A stretch of DNA of 64,000 nt from Acanthosepion esculentum (Eukaryota > Mollusca > Cephalopoda > Sepiida > Sepiidae): the NCBI GenBank assembly GCA_964036315.1, contig OZ038498.1, forward strand, positions 9,568,861 through 9,632,860. Direction: 5' to 3'. The notes beneath the pieces were generated by a model. That model did not search any database. It was not told the DNA's origin and was given only the letters and a program-made list of their open reading frames with translations. Positions 9,715 through 20,077 of the stretch are shown here, piece after piece; within the stretch, counting starts at the first letter, position 1, and each line of letters starts with the position of its first letter. The position numbers and the translations under genes were made by a program.

Positions 9715-10933
9715 ATATAAATGAGATCTGTTGGTAAGTGGTTCCCTAGGTTAAGAAGTGGAAATTTCGATCCGGACGGCTGAGATTGTTCCGGAAAGCC
9801 CGCAGTCTTTGATGACCAAACCGAAACGCCGATTAAAAATAATCCAGGACACACAACATGGGATATCACAGAGATCTTTCATATTAGCGTTGAAAGGCAA
9901 TTGGATCAGTGAATCGCTCCTATGTTGGGAGCCTCACGATTTATCGGGAAAGGGTTAATCGGGCTCATTTCTATCTTTGTTTTTCCGCTGAAACGCAAAA
10001 CAAATGATCTATTTTAAAAAAAAAAAAAAAGAACGATCACAGATGATGAAAAATGTTTACTACAATAGCGAACAAAAAACGCCCTGGTGAACGCGAAACA
10101 AGCCGTCGTCATCCATTCCAGAATCCGGTCTACATCCGGAGTGTTGGAGTTTTTGGGTACCCTGGTGTACTAGTGAGCCAGCCAAAATGAGCTGACTCAT
10201 TTTATAGTTCACCAATAGCAGATTTAACAAATCAGAAGGCTCAAAATATTCAGTGCAACGTGTATAAAGGCGGCCATGTTTTTTCCCGAATATGCACTGC
10301 CGGCCTTTGATATCGAAAACTGAAGAATTACGGAAAAGCTGCTGGTGGTATTGGCGATATAGTCAGATTCAGTAGAGTGTCTGACTCGTGAGTGTTAATC
10401 TTTAATGTTTCATTGAACAGATTACGTACTGCGCTGTATTCTATATTCATAGACTATGACGAACATGGCCAACACGGAGATCATGCTGCTTAACTCTGGT
10501 GAGATTGGAAAAGTATTACGTGATCTTTCCACCAAATCAACCATAAGTACTGTTCTTAATTCGACCAACATTAAGGGCAGCAATCAATGAAAACCGTTTA
10601 GAATTGGATAATCAGGAGTGTGCCGTCATTCATCAGGACATCGCTAAATCCTGTTTCTTTGTAGACGCAGCACAACTTGGAACAGCTTTGGCCGGAATGT
10701 CCTGCTACACCCGCCTAACTCCACCTTTGCATTACTACTTATTTCAATCTTTACAAAAATGGGAAGAACTTCAATTTTCTAGAAGCCTGCAAAAGTCATT
10801 TAGACCAATTCATCTCCCAAAAAGATACCAATTTCAGAGAGGAAAGAATCCTGAAGCTGCCTCAAAGATTGTGAAATGTAGTGGAACAAAATTGCGCATA
10901 GGTAGGGGAATAAATCTATTTAAAAATGTTTAA
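9715..10933 (+). pseudogene. Mariner transposase relic (third copy, heavily decayed)
   Basis: Fragments in changing frames follow mariner order: FPRLRSGNFDPD (9735-9770), then GKPAVFDDQ and HTTWDITEIFHIS (9790-9890). Next come a decayed WVPH-like stretch (near 9940) and ITDDEK near 10037, which carries the first catalytic Asp. Last is a C-terminal block at 10540-10930 with LRAAINENRLELDNQE, VIHQDIAKSC (second Asp in place of HQDNARPH) and PLHYYLFQSLQKW, where the third Asp of SDYHLF is lost. About 300 bp between 10140 and 10440 matches nothing and may be an insertion. Many stops and frameshifts; clearly older than the mariner at 5671. Confidence 0.75.
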
Positions 10934-11039
10934 ATATTGTCTTTGAAATCCACTTAAAAAAGTTGCTAGCTTCTGTTTGGAACTAACATCTCTTTTAATT
11001 TCATATATAAAAAGATTACCATGTGTCATAAGATATAAT

Positions 11040-11640
11040 CTCATGAGTAACAAGATTTCTGAGATCTCTGAGGTATTTTGATTACTTGTATTATTTACAT
11101 TATTTGGATTGTTATATCTCATCTTCATTGCCATATTCACAACGTTTCAGCCTCTATATCTCTTAGATGAGGTATTATGATTAATTACATTATTTACATT
11201 ATTCGAACTGATATCCTCATCTTCATTGCCATATTCACAACGTTTCAGCCTCTATATCTCTTAGATGAGGTATTATGATTATTTGCATTACTTACATTAT
11301 TCGAACTGTTATCCTCATCTTCATTGCCATATTCACAATGTTTCAGCCTCTATATCTCTTAGATGAGGTATTATGATTACTTGCATTATTTACATTATTC
11401 AGACTGTTATCCTCATCTTCATTGCCACATTCACAATGTTTCAGCCTCTATATCTCTGAGATGAGGTGTTATGATTGCTTGCATTATTTACATTGTTCGG
11501 AATGGTGTCCTCATCTACACTGCCATATTCACAACGTTTCAGCCGTTATACGCTCCGGCCTTCTTCAGGTGATTAGAATTTCGAAACGCAACTCTACAAG
11601 TGTTTTAGTTCACCGATACTTAGGGTCAAGTCACTGGATC
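11040..11640 (-). repeat. 98-bp tandem array plus conserved box (minus orientation)
   Basis: The word TTTCAGCC recurs at about 11145, 11243, 11341, 11439 and 11537, a period of exactly 98 bp, giving about five units. Each unit holds CATCTTCATTGCCA and, in the first four, CTCTATATCTCTTAGATGAGG-like sequence. The last unit runs into a box reading CGCTCCGGCCTTCTTCAGG at 11550-11568, which recurs inverted at 11849-11880 and again at 18857-18876. Confidence 0.85.
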
Positions 11641-11659
11641 TAACCAACGCCTTTATCCA

Positions 11660-11960
11660 CTGAGCCAACATTATTGAGTTATGATTATAACAATGAGTTA
11701 TGATTTCTATGCCAGGCTACAGCAGAGGTGAAAGAAAGAGTTGAGTTAAAGGGAAATAACTGAGACATCCGGAAGAGGCATGAAACGTGGAACTAGAACA
11801 ATCTACCCGGGTGGACGAAATAAAGGGTTCGATTCGAAATTCAAGTCACCTGAAGAAGTCCGGAGCGTACAACGGCCGAAACGTGGTAAATATGGCAATG
11901 AAGATGAGGATAACAGTCCGAATAATGTAAATAATGCAAGTAAGATCTTGTCAATTTACT
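11660..11960 (+). repeat. Inverted partner of the repeat at 11040-11640
   Basis: Contains the reverse complement of the conserved box (ACCTGAAGAAGTCCGGAGCG) and of the adjoining GGCAATGAAGATGAGGATAA unit sequence. The short frame here has no independent support. The pair forms an interrupted palindrome around about 11650. A third, minus-oriented copy of the box is at 18785-18900, so this is an interspersed family, perhaps a terminal or leader part of a retroelement. Confidence 0.75.
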
Positions 11961-12082
11961 GAGCGATCGTAAACACAACTTTGAAAGTTGTAAAAAAAAA
12001 GAAGAATCAAAACGGAAACCAAAAACACTGAAAAGATAAAAACAAGAAAACGTTGGCATTAAGAATGGCACAAGATTTGGGA

Positions 12083-13250
12083 AAAATTAATAGGGTAATA
12101 AGCAAGAAGATTAATAGGGCAATAAGCAAGAAAATTAATAGGGCAATAAGGAAGAAAATTAATAGGGCAATAAGCAAGAAAATTAATAGGGTAATAAGGA
12201 AGAAGATTAATAGGGTAATAAGCAAGAAAATTAATAGGCTAATAAGGAAGAAAATTAATAGGGTAATAAGCAAGAAAATTAATAGGGTAATAAGGAAGAA
12301 GATTAATAGGGTAATAAGCAAGAAAATTAATAGGGTAATAAGCAAGAAGATTAATAGGGTAATGAGCAAGAAAATTAATAGGGTAATAAGGAAGAAAATT
12401 AATAGGGTAATAAGCAAGAAAATTAATAGGGTAATAAGGAAGAAAATTAATAGGGTAATAAGGAAGAAGATTAATAGGGTAATAAGGAAGAAAATTAATA
12501 GGGTAATAAGCAAGAAGATTAATAGGGTAATGAGCAAGAAAATTAATAGGGTAATAAGGAAGAAAATTAATAGGGTAATAAGGAAGAAGATTAATAGGGT
12601 AATAAGGAAGAAAATTAATAGGGTAATAAGCAAGAAGATTAATAGGGTAATGAGCAAGAAAATTAATAGGGTAATAAGGAAGAAAATTAATAGGGTAATA
12701 AGCAAGAAAATTAATAGCTAATAAACAAGAAAATTAATAGGGTAATAAGGAAGAAAATTAATAGGGTAATAAGCAAGAAAATTAATTATGTAATAAACAA
12801 GAATATTAATAGGGTAATAAGCAGGTAAATTAATAGGTAATAAACAAGAAAATTAATAGGGTAATAAGCAAGAAGATTAATAGGGTAATAAGCAAGAAAA
12901 TTAATAGGGTAATAAGGAAGAAAATTAATAGGGTAATAAGGAAGAAAATTAATAGGGTAATAAGCAAGAAAATTAATAGCTAATAAACAAGAAAATTAAT
13001 AGGGTAATAAGGAAGAAAATTAATAGGGTAATAAGCAAGAAAATTAATTATGTAATAAACAAGAATATTAATAGGGTAATAAGCAGGAAAATTTATAGGT
13101 AATAAACAAGAAAATTAATAGGGTAATAAGCAAGAAAATTAATAGGGTAATAAGGAAGAAAATTAATTGGGTAGTAAGCAAAAAAAATTAATAGGGTAAT
13201 AAGCATGAAAATTAATAGGGTAATAAGGAAGAACAATTGATTAATAAACA
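12083..13250. repeat. 24-bp minisatellite, about 48 copies
   Basis: Tandem units built on TTAATAGGGTAATAAG plus AAGAAAA-type spacers. The unit is 24 bp, so the plus strand encodes repeats of INRVISKK and the minus strand LITLLIFF/L, each open for over 220 codons (12053-12721 plus, 12007-12705 minus). Variants are ordered: the 120 bp from 12481 recur at 12601 with only a few differences at the end, and the block near 12716 recurs at 12978. The open frames on both strands follow from the multiple-of-three unit and are not taken as genes. Confidence 0.95.
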
Positions 13251-13640
13251 AATAATATTTGAAGACGTTGTTTCTGCAAATGTAAACAGAAAACATGTAG
13301 AATATTAAGGACATTAGCTAAAGGCATGAAAGTAACCAAACTACAAAATTTAAGTAAATATCACAAAGATGAACATCTAAGTTAAGTAAATTTTTCGGAA
13401 GTAATGTAAAGTTAAGTTGGATGAATGTGATGGTTAGGTCTGAGGTTGTGTCCTTCGAGGAAATAACGATTTAAAAGGCAATAACTATTAGATTGATTTC
13501 TTTTTACTGATTATCAACCCTTAATGGGTTGTTTAAAGCCGAACATATTTTGAATTTTAACAATATTTATTTTTTGTGAGTGAATATTGCATTGATATTT
13601 TTTTAGAATAATGATTTTTCCAGAAAAGTCCAAAGATTTA
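13251..13640. other. Unassigned AT-rich interval
   Basis: No gene or known repeat recognised between the minisatellite and the interspersed repeat copy. Confidence 0.4.
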
Positions 13641-13644
13641 TAGT

Positions 13645-14020
13645 TCTGGTTATGACGATAAACTACATCTGGGATCAAGGCCTCTGATTGGGGGATTGGA
13701 GGTTTTAAGGAGCATGGTACAACCATTTAATTTCTGTTGTTCCCAGGTCCACCCTGACCCGGGTTGGTAGTATCTGTTAGGGTCCCAACTATGGGTAAAT
13801 AGTGAATCCTCCAAACAAAAAACTATGAAACTATAAAAATACATTTTTATAGTAAAAATACCAGTAATACATTTTATATAAAAAGTTACCAACAATACAT
13901 TTTGTTTGTAGTTAAAGGCATGCAATTTTGTACAAAATATATTTAGCTGAAGCCATACAATTATGTTCAAAATATCTAGATTTTGGCATTAACTAACCCA
14001 TAGAGGTTGATATGCCGCAA
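13645..14020 (+). repeat. Interspersed repeat family X, copy 1
   Basis: Shares ACGATAAACTACAT, CCCAGGTCCACC, TAGGGTCCCAACTATGGG and, at the far end, GAGGTTGATATGCCG with copies at 15332-15528 (plus) and 30478-30835 (minus). The interior holds imperfect repeats of CCAGTAATACATTTT type. No coding capacity; a non-autonomous element of unknown class. Confidence 0.75.
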
Positions 14021-14315
14021 AACAAAAATAACCAACGAAGCAACATACTATTTTATCTGTAACTGGGGAAGAAGATTGATTCACCCTTTCCCAAAGGTAT
14101 TTACGAGTAAGTGAATGTAACGAAACCGACTAAGCTAATAAGTGTGGAGGTGGGGCAATATTTGAGGCTGATGCTGTAGGTAGTAAAATTATAAGTCTCT
14201 TCAAAGTTGATAATGGTAAATATAATGGTAAATAAATACAGAGAATTATTCAAAGGTTTTACAAAATAATTTGAGTGTTACAAGCCACAACCAAGAAGAT
14301 TTAACCTTAAAAGTA
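14021..14315. other. Unassigned interval
   Basis: No recognised gene or repeat. Confidence 0.35.
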
Positions 14316-14455
14316 CAGAGGGTGGCCATAAAGTCCGTGTGCACTTTAAAACAAATTATAACTTTATTTGTATTTGCGATAGAAATAATCTGTAAAAAAT
14401 GTTATAAAGTTTAATGTGCCTAGTTTTAAGTATAGCTAAAATAACTAATGTGTAT
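14316..14455 (+). mobile_element. Partial left end of a Tc1/mariner-superfamily element
   Basis: Starts CAGAGGGTGGCCATAAAG after TA and matches the first 110-120 bp of the element at 14540-14907. Homology stops at about 14451, where microsatellite begins, so this is a duplicated or separately truncated left end. Confidence 0.75.
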
Positions 14456-14466
14456 ATGTCTGTGTC

Positions 14467-14482
14467 TGCTCATATCTATCTA

Positions 14483-14540
<58 letters not shown>
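14467..14540. repeat. Compound microsatellite (TATC)n-(TA)n-(CA)n
   Basis: Pure short-unit runs between the partial left end and the fuller copy of the same transposon. Confidence 0.95.
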
Positions 14541-14541
<1 letters not shown>

Positions 14542-14905
14542 GGGGTGTCCATAAAGTTCGTGTGCACTTTAAAAAATTTATAACTTGATTTGTCTTTGCG
14601 ATAGAAATAATCTGTAAGAAATGTTATAAAGTTTAATGTACCTAGTTTTAAGTATAGCTAAAATAACTAATGTGATTTCAGGCATCACTGTAAATCAGTT
14701 GGCAAATATTTTCCGTGAACTGCAAAATCGTATTACCCTTTGTATTGCTAATGATGGAGGACATGTGGAAACTTAAATAAAATTTCAATAAACCCTTAAA
14801 AAATATAGATTTACTTATTTCTAATCCTTTTTACAAATTATTTCTATCGCAAATACAAATAAAGTTATACATTTTTTAAAGTGCACACAAACTTTATGGA
14901 CACCT

Positions 14906-14907
<2 letters not shown>
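14540..14907 (+). mobile_element. Short Tc1/mariner-superfamily element with transposase C-terminal relic
   Basis: The left end GGGGTGTCCATAAAGTTCGT and the right end ACTTTATGGACACCTTG are inverted repeats, extended by TGTGCACTTTAAA / TTTAAAGTGCACACA. TA follows the right end. The internal 14705-14775 stretch reads RELQNRITLCIANDGGHVET and a stop, the typical last residues of this transposase group. At about 370 bp it is a MITE-like deletion derivative. Confidence 0.85.

Positions 14908-14952
<45 letters not shown>
14908..14952. repeat. (TA)n microsatellite
   Basis: Uninterrupted TA run directly abutting the right terminus of the transposon at 14540-14907. Confidence 0.97.
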
Positions 14953-14955
<3 letters not shown>

Positions 14956-15098
14956 GAAATATAGTCTTAAAGTGTGCTATATTTATGGCATAAAGTGCTC
15001 AATATCAGAGATAGAGCGTGTGTAATTATGACTAGTCGCCTGACGATTGCACTAGCATGAAACAGACTGTCGCCTCTAAGTGCTGACTTCCATGTCCA

Positions 15099-15107
<9 letters not shown>
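14953..15107. repeat. Interspersed repeat family Y, rearranged copy with hammerhead motif
   Basis: Bases 14953-15022 match, in reverse complement, 20006-20077. Bases 15072-15107 match 19972-20007 directly. Relative to the second copy one half is therefore inverted, with the hammerhead candidate at the junction. The family resembles terminal regions linked to Penelope-like elements, but that link is inference. Confidence 0.8.
15031..15080 (+). ncRNA. Hammerhead ribozyme candidate (type I)
   Basis: All core elements are present in order. CTGACGA (CUGANGA box) is at 15040-15046. Helix II is TGC/GCA with loop ACTA at 15048-15057. GAAA is at 15059-15062. A very short helix III follows, closed by C-A/T-G pairs, and ends in the cleavage triplet GTC at 15069-15071. 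Helix I pairs 15072-15073 (GC) with 15038-15039 (GC), then after a 2x2 internal loop CTA (15076-15078) with TAG (15033-15035). One weak point is a U-U apposition (15047/15058) at the base of helix II. Short helix III is what has been described for hammerheads in Penelope-like elements. Structure judged by eye only. Confidence 0.6.

Positions 15108-15181
<74 letters not shown>
15103..15181. repeat. (TA)n-(TAGA)n microsatellite
   Basis: TA run followed by a tetranucleotide GATA run. Confidence 0.97.
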
Positions 15182-15331
15182 CTGAACAGACACAGATATA
15201 TACATACACGGTGTCCATAAGCTGAAACTCATACGTCATATTAATCATGTGAATATATCGTGAAAATTTTAACATCGGTTGGTTAATATTCATTTTGTTG
15301 TTAACACTGAATTGCAAAATGAAAACTGACT

Positions 15332-15528
15332 GCTAGGGTCCCAACTATGGGCAAATAGTTAACCCCCAAACTGGGGTCAAAACACTATGAAAGTGTAAAA
15401 AATAGGTTTTAATGCCAGCAATACATTTTTGTAAAAAAGTATTACAGCAATGAATTTTTGAAGAAAATAATTATTACTAACAATAGAATCTTGTCGGCAT
15501 TAAATAACACATTGAGGTTGATATGTCG
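15332..15528 (+). repeat. Interspersed repeat family X, copy 2 (5'-truncated)
   Basis: Starts at TAGGGTCCCAACTATGGGCA and ends at GAGGTTGATATGTCG, matching the second halves of copies at 13645 and 30478. It retains AACCCCCAAACTGGGGTC, as in the 30478 copy. It runs straight into (TG)n. Confidence 0.8.

Positions 15529-15580
<52 letters not shown>
15529..15580. repeat. (TG)n microsatellite
   Basis: Uninterrupted GT run. Confidence 0.97.
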
Positions 15581-15582
<2 letters not shown>

Positions 15583-15634
15583 AAATCAATAGGAAGATAG
15601 AAACGTGGATCTGAATAGACTATGTATTGGTTTA

Positions 15635-15752
15635 GACAGATAGATAGATATGAACAGACATAGATAGATAGATAGATATGAACAGACATAGATAGATAGA
15701 TAGATAGATATGAACAGACTTAAATAGATATTAACTTCGATAGATAGATTAC
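15635..15752. repeat. GATA-based minisatellite
   Basis: GATA runs separated by recurrent ATGAACAGACAT words, three to four times. An inverted version of the same word lies next to the microsatellites at 14452-14467. Confidence 0.85.
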
Positions 15753-15944
15753 GGTTGAGCGCTTGTAGTGTTATCTCCGGATTTACTTATTTATGAACTG
15801 TTCTTTCTAAGCTTTTTACTTTGACTTCCTCTGAATTTCTGTCGATCTTTCTCTTCGATCTACACTCATCCACCTATATTCTGATATTCTTCCTGCTTTA
15901 CCTTCATATTATCCGCCTCTATTGGTTGGTGATACTTCTCATCA

Positions 15945-16160
15945 TCCCCCCTCCTCCTCCTCCTCTCTCTCTCCTCCTCTCTCTCTCCTCCTCTCTCTCT
16001 CTCCTCCTCCCCCCACGCACGGCCTTATGGGTGTTGCCATTTTCGTGTATTATTGATATACGTTTTTCTTTTCTTCTTCCTGTCCCTTCTGTTGTTCTTC
16101 CTTTTCTTCACCTCTTTTTCTCTTGTTTCTTTTTTTTTCATCTTTTTCTTTCCAAATGAA
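15945..16160. repeat. Polypyrimidine tract
   Basis: CCTCCT and CTCTCT runs at 15945-16015, and C/T-rich sequence again at 16055-16160. The open frame through it is low-complexity (Pro/Ser/Leu, Phe) and not a gene. Confidence 0.85.
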
Positions 16161-17575
16161 GACTTTTTCGGCTCTCCGATAATGCAAATCCACCTTCTGC
16201 GTTGCCCTCGGCTTGCTTGAAGGAATCCAACAAAGTTATTCAGGCAAGGGGACCGACTAAACTTTGTTAGCCACAAAACAGAATCTTTTCCAGTCAGAAA
16301 CGTCGTCGTCCATTCTTACCTTAATGATAGACAGCTTAACCTCTATACACCTACAGATGTACACGCCAAAGTCGTTGCGAACACACACATCCAACCGAAT
16401 CCTACGTGTATCGTAAATAGAAAGAATGCTTCGTTTCTACACAGATTCATCCACTGTCTAAAACTTACTGACAAGTACAAAGCCCGCCCTTTTCTTGCAG
16501 GATATGAACATATGAACGCTGGATGAAACAAAAGTGTTTCAAAAATCATTTTGTAACTTTACAATTGTACGCCACAAATGGCGCTTTATTATAATGCCCT
16601 TTCTTTTTTTTTCTTTTGCGAACTGATTATTTGACTGTTGATTATTTTTGCAAATTGTGTTTTACACAAGGGAAAACGTGCGCAGCCATTTTTAACCTTA
16701 CAATAACTAGTATATAAATAAACGCTCACTACTCTCTTTCTCTGAGAGAAAGTGAGAGTCAAAGAGAGATCAGTATGTAAAATCGTAGTCCATGCTTCAA
16801 TTCCGATCCCACCTGAAGGTACTGACTTGAAGTTCCCTACCATTAACCAATGCATGGATTAATGGATTTTATAATTCTTATACCATTTTTATCTGCGTTT
16901 CTTTTCAGGGGTGAAAACTGACAGGCCAAATTAGGCGAAAACTTCCAAAAGGCAAAACTGATCGCAAGATTATATTTCGGGCCAAATAACAAACACGGGT
17001 GGATTTATTTGAAGCTAAAAGGATAATTTCTTTTCGCAAGTTAATTTGAAAAAAAAGTTGAGGCTACAATCTTCAAAATCATACGATTGGTCGGGGCTAA
17101 GATCTAACATGACTTCAGAAAACAAATTTGTTTATTGTAACCTGAAAATATTTAATGACAGACTGCCTGAATGACTTAATTTATATATTTAAATATAAAT
17201 AATATAATTCATTAAAAAAAGCATGAGACAATTACACGAACTACCGTATAAAGACGATAAGATGCAATGTTTAAAAATGACGACACACAAAACAGAATTT
17301 TTTGACAATGGTAGATGAAAGCCGAAAGTACTCAAACATTGGAAATTTACATTTCAATAAGTACTGAAACGTACAAAAATGATCCGAAATAGTAAAAACA
17401 GTAAATAGTAAAATAGTAAAAAAAAGTAAATAAATACGTTGACCTTTAACCAAACTTGTATAAATATATATTCGGTTAAGTGTACGTTTTAAACCCGATC
17501 AAAACATGAATCGTTTTTACAAAATTTGCACATTTGCTGTACATAAAGAATTTTTTTCTGTTACATCATGAAATA
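16161..17575. other. Unassigned interval, no gene recognised
   Basis: Short frames at 16343-16549, 16589-16855 and 17271-17453 (all minus) have no recognisable domain or supporting signal. A short CTCTCTTTC/GAGAGAAAG inverted word is at about 16733-16755. No named repeat seen. Confidence 0.45.
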
Positions 17576-17626
17576 CAGCGTGTCCCCAAAAAATTGACTT
17601 CATTTCGCAGGCCAATAATAATAAGT
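17576..17626 (+). mobile_element. Duplicated left end of the transposon at 17979
   Basis: After TA, CAGCGTGTCCCCAAAA and the following CTTCATTTCGCAGGCCAATAA match the left end at 17979 and its subterminal bases for about 50 bp, then homology is lost. Confidence 0.8.
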
Positions 17627-17820
17627 GATCGAGATCCATGGTAGATGTGCGGGTAGCGTGTGATGGTCAACGGCTCGAAAACAGATATCGACGAACGAAG
17701 TTCGAATTCTGCCTGATTTGGTCCACTTTTACGCAAATATTCCGGATAATAATATGAATCCATTTTAGGAATTAAGTAGGAAAGAGGACATGTTTGTGTT
17801 CTCACGCCTCGGGGTGACAA
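17627..17820 (+). mobile_element. tRNA-derived SINE copy
   Basis: Box B-like AGTTCGAATTCTG at about 17698-17710 is followed by TTACGCAAATATTCCGG and AATATGAATCCATTTT. The copy at 24271-24540 shows the same order (AGTTCGAATTCC, CTTACGCGCAAAA, AGTATGAATCTATTCC). The frame on the minus strand is an accident of this repeat. Confidence 0.6.
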
Positions 17821-17978
17821 ATCTAGGAGGACATTTGAATACCCTGAAGCTGAGTAAGTACCATCAGTTTAATTTTCTCGAAATATACCACTGCTACTAT
17901 GGCTGCAGGACGTGTAATGCCCCCACGACAACAATGCCAAGCGGTAATGACGAGACAACACCATAACACCAGCAAATA

Positions 17979-18548
17979 CAGTGGGTCCCCAAAAGTTTGA
18001 CATCCTTTCGAAGGCCAATAATTTTGGCAATACTTGTTGAAATAACCTCGAATTTTCACAGAATATACAGAAACAGATCAAGACTATATTTAATGTTTTA
18101 TTTTCATTCTTGAAGAGGACAGTACGTGCTTATCTCAATGAGAATCTGCCAGACAGATGGATCGGGCGTGATGGAGATGAAGACAGTTTTCTGAGGAAAT
18201 AGCCGCCGCCCTCACGGACATGTCCTGGGTGAATTCTTTTTATGGGAAGGGACTGGTCTATGTCCCTCCACCTTTTCCTGCTAGCATTGATGAACTCAAG
18301 CAGAAAATCACTTCTACACTGGATAATGTTACCGGAAACATGCTACAGCGTGTTTGGCAAGAGATTAACTACCGACTTAGCCTGTGCCGTGTGCCGTGTG
18401 CCGTGTCACAGGCGGTGCACTTATGAAGTCGGTCCCATAATAAACTTATGATGTTCAACACCTAAACTTTTCAATTTCATTGAGCTAAACTTAATAGTTT
18501 TCATGATAATTGCTTTTAAAATGATGTCAAATTTTGGGGGACACCCTG
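17979..18548 (+). mobile_element. Tc1/mariner-superfamily DNA transposon, internally deleted
   Basis: Left end CAGTGGGTCCCCAAAAGTTT and right end TTTTGGGGGACACCCTG are inverted repeats of about 26 bp, with TA on both sides (17977-17978 and 18549-18550). Size 570 bp, about half of a complete element. Confidence 0.88.
18160..18426 (+). pseudogene. Transposase C-terminal relic
   Basis: One frame reads FYGKGLVYVPPPFPASIDEL, then MLQRVWQEINYRLSLCRV, ending QAVHL. This VPP...LQRVWQE.NYR..ICRV tail is typical of IS630/Tc1/mariner-type transposases of animals with GGGTGTCCC termini. The DDE core is missing. It is the only coding remnant inside the element at 17979-18548. Confidence 0.75.
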
Positions 18549-18784
18549 TATTATTATTACATGACTTTGTGTTTTATATAAAGACAGCGATTTTGTTATA
18601 GAGAAGGATTTCAGCAGCGATCATTCCTCTTGAAGAAAGTAGAATCTATGTATCGATGCACTTGTAAAAGAGGAAGAACAAGGAATATAAGAAGAAACTG
18701 TCGTTAATGCAAACATGGAGTTTATAAAATATATAGTTGAGAAGATTTTATATTTTTGCGCTAGCAAATAACATTGTTACGGCT

Positions 18785-18900
18785 TTACACTATTTCCATT
18801 GTTTGGACTGCTGTCCTCATCTTTATTGCCATATTAACGACGTTACGGGCGTTGTACGCTCCAGCCTTTTTCAGGTGATATGATGAAGATTAATCTTTCT
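18785..18900 (-). repeat. Third copy of the conserved box of the 98-bp array family
   Basis: Carries TCATCTTTATTGCCATATTA, GTTGTACGCTCCAGCC and TTTTTCAGGTGA in the same order as 11500-11572. Only one unit, so the tandem growth at 11040 is specific to that site. Confidence 0.75.
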
Positions 18901-19896
18901 AGATGTTAGGTAAGCCCGAATTTTCTCACAATTACTTTACAGGTTTGTTGTAGGATGATTCACGCATCTAATGTTTTCATCAATCAATAATAAACGAATA
19001 AACTTATCAAGTCCTTTAAAAAAGTACGAAATTTTTCATTCTATTTACCAATTTTTCCCACTATTTCTTTCTCAAAAATATGACAGAAGAAGTAATTTCT
19101 TAGGTAATCGTTAAATTCTTGTGAAAAACAATCCACATTTTTCTTGCGTGAGCTATCCTCCGGAAATACAGGTATCTTCAAGAATAAAAGAACTTTATAT
19201 GAAGGACTATTAAGACTATATTTAATATTAACTATCACACAAATTATGTTATTCCTGTGACATGGGTGTCATATTTCTTGTATATGTTGCAGCGATATCT
19301 TCTGAAGATTTAAATATAAACGTGTTCGGCTTGCCAAATGCATGAGGGCAGCCTTAGTACCTATCACAGGTATAAATAATAAACTAAACATTAAAGACGA
19401 CTAGAAAGGAGTCGGAAAAACGTAAATGAAGTTTTCATTTCATAGAAAGATATACTAGCAAAGTGTTACATGCCTTCTCTCTTACTCTGAAATGGAAAGT
19501 CAGTGAATGTTATAAAACTGTCAAAGCAACTAAATCCAACACGTCATATATGAAGTGTCATCCTTTTAACCACGTGCCACTCAAGCATCTTCTCGTGGCA
19601 TCTGCAACAGAACTGTCTTCTAGAGATTCACTGATTGACCCTTAAGTGTCACATGACCGACCAGGTGTGGTGCATAACATCAGGGAAAACGAAAGACAAG
19701 TTAACCCAACAAATAATTACTATTTTAAATATTGACTTTTAATTCTCTACTCATGGCGGTTATTAAAAAAGTTTATTTGCCTAAAATATAGTCAGACAGT
19801 TTTAATATATCAGTATAAAATTACTTTGTGCTCGAAAATATATTACAAAGCATTTCAATTTGAGACGTTTAATAATTGCACTGAAACAGATTTTCG

Positions 19897-19900
<4 letters not shown>
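18901..19900. other. Unassigned interval, no gene recognised
   Basis: The frames at 19041-19238 (minus) and 19463-19645 (plus) show no known motif. AT-rich, no repeat identified by eye. Confidence 0.45.

Positions 19901-19901
<1 letters not shown>

Positions 19902-19967
<66 letters not shown>
19902..19967. repeat. (TA)n microsatellite
   Basis: Pure TA run that abuts the repeat family Y copy. Confidence 0.97.
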
Positions 19968-19972
<5 letters not shown>

Positions 19973-20073
19973 CCTCTAAGTGCTGACTTCCATGTCCACT
20001 TTTATATTTACACACGCTCTATCTTGATATTGAGCACTTTACCCCATAAATATAGCACACTTTAAGACTATAT

Positions 20074-20077
<4 letters not shown>
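19968..20077 (+). repeat. Interspersed repeat family Y, copy 2
   Basis: GCCTCTAAGTGCTGACTTCC at 19972 onward matches 15072 onward. The rest (CACACGCTCTATC, TTGAGCACTTTA, TAGCACACTTTAAGAC) matches the inverse of 14953-15022. The hammerhead core is absent: homology begins at the base after the predicted cleavage triplet of copy 1. Confidence 0.85.

Noticed and set aside
11849..11890. Hammerhead ribozyme in the conserved box
   Set aside because: CTGAAGA and GAAAC are present, but helix I has no pairing and helix II is mismatched in two of three copies.
12083..13250. Telomeric or interstitial telomere repeat (TAGGGT words)
   Set aside because: The word occurs once per 24-bp unit within TTAATAGGGTAATAAG; there are no TTAGGG tandem runs.
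15821..16159. Leu/Phe/Pro-rich 112-codon frame
   Set aside because: It lies across a polypyrimidine tract, with no signal, domain or splice support.
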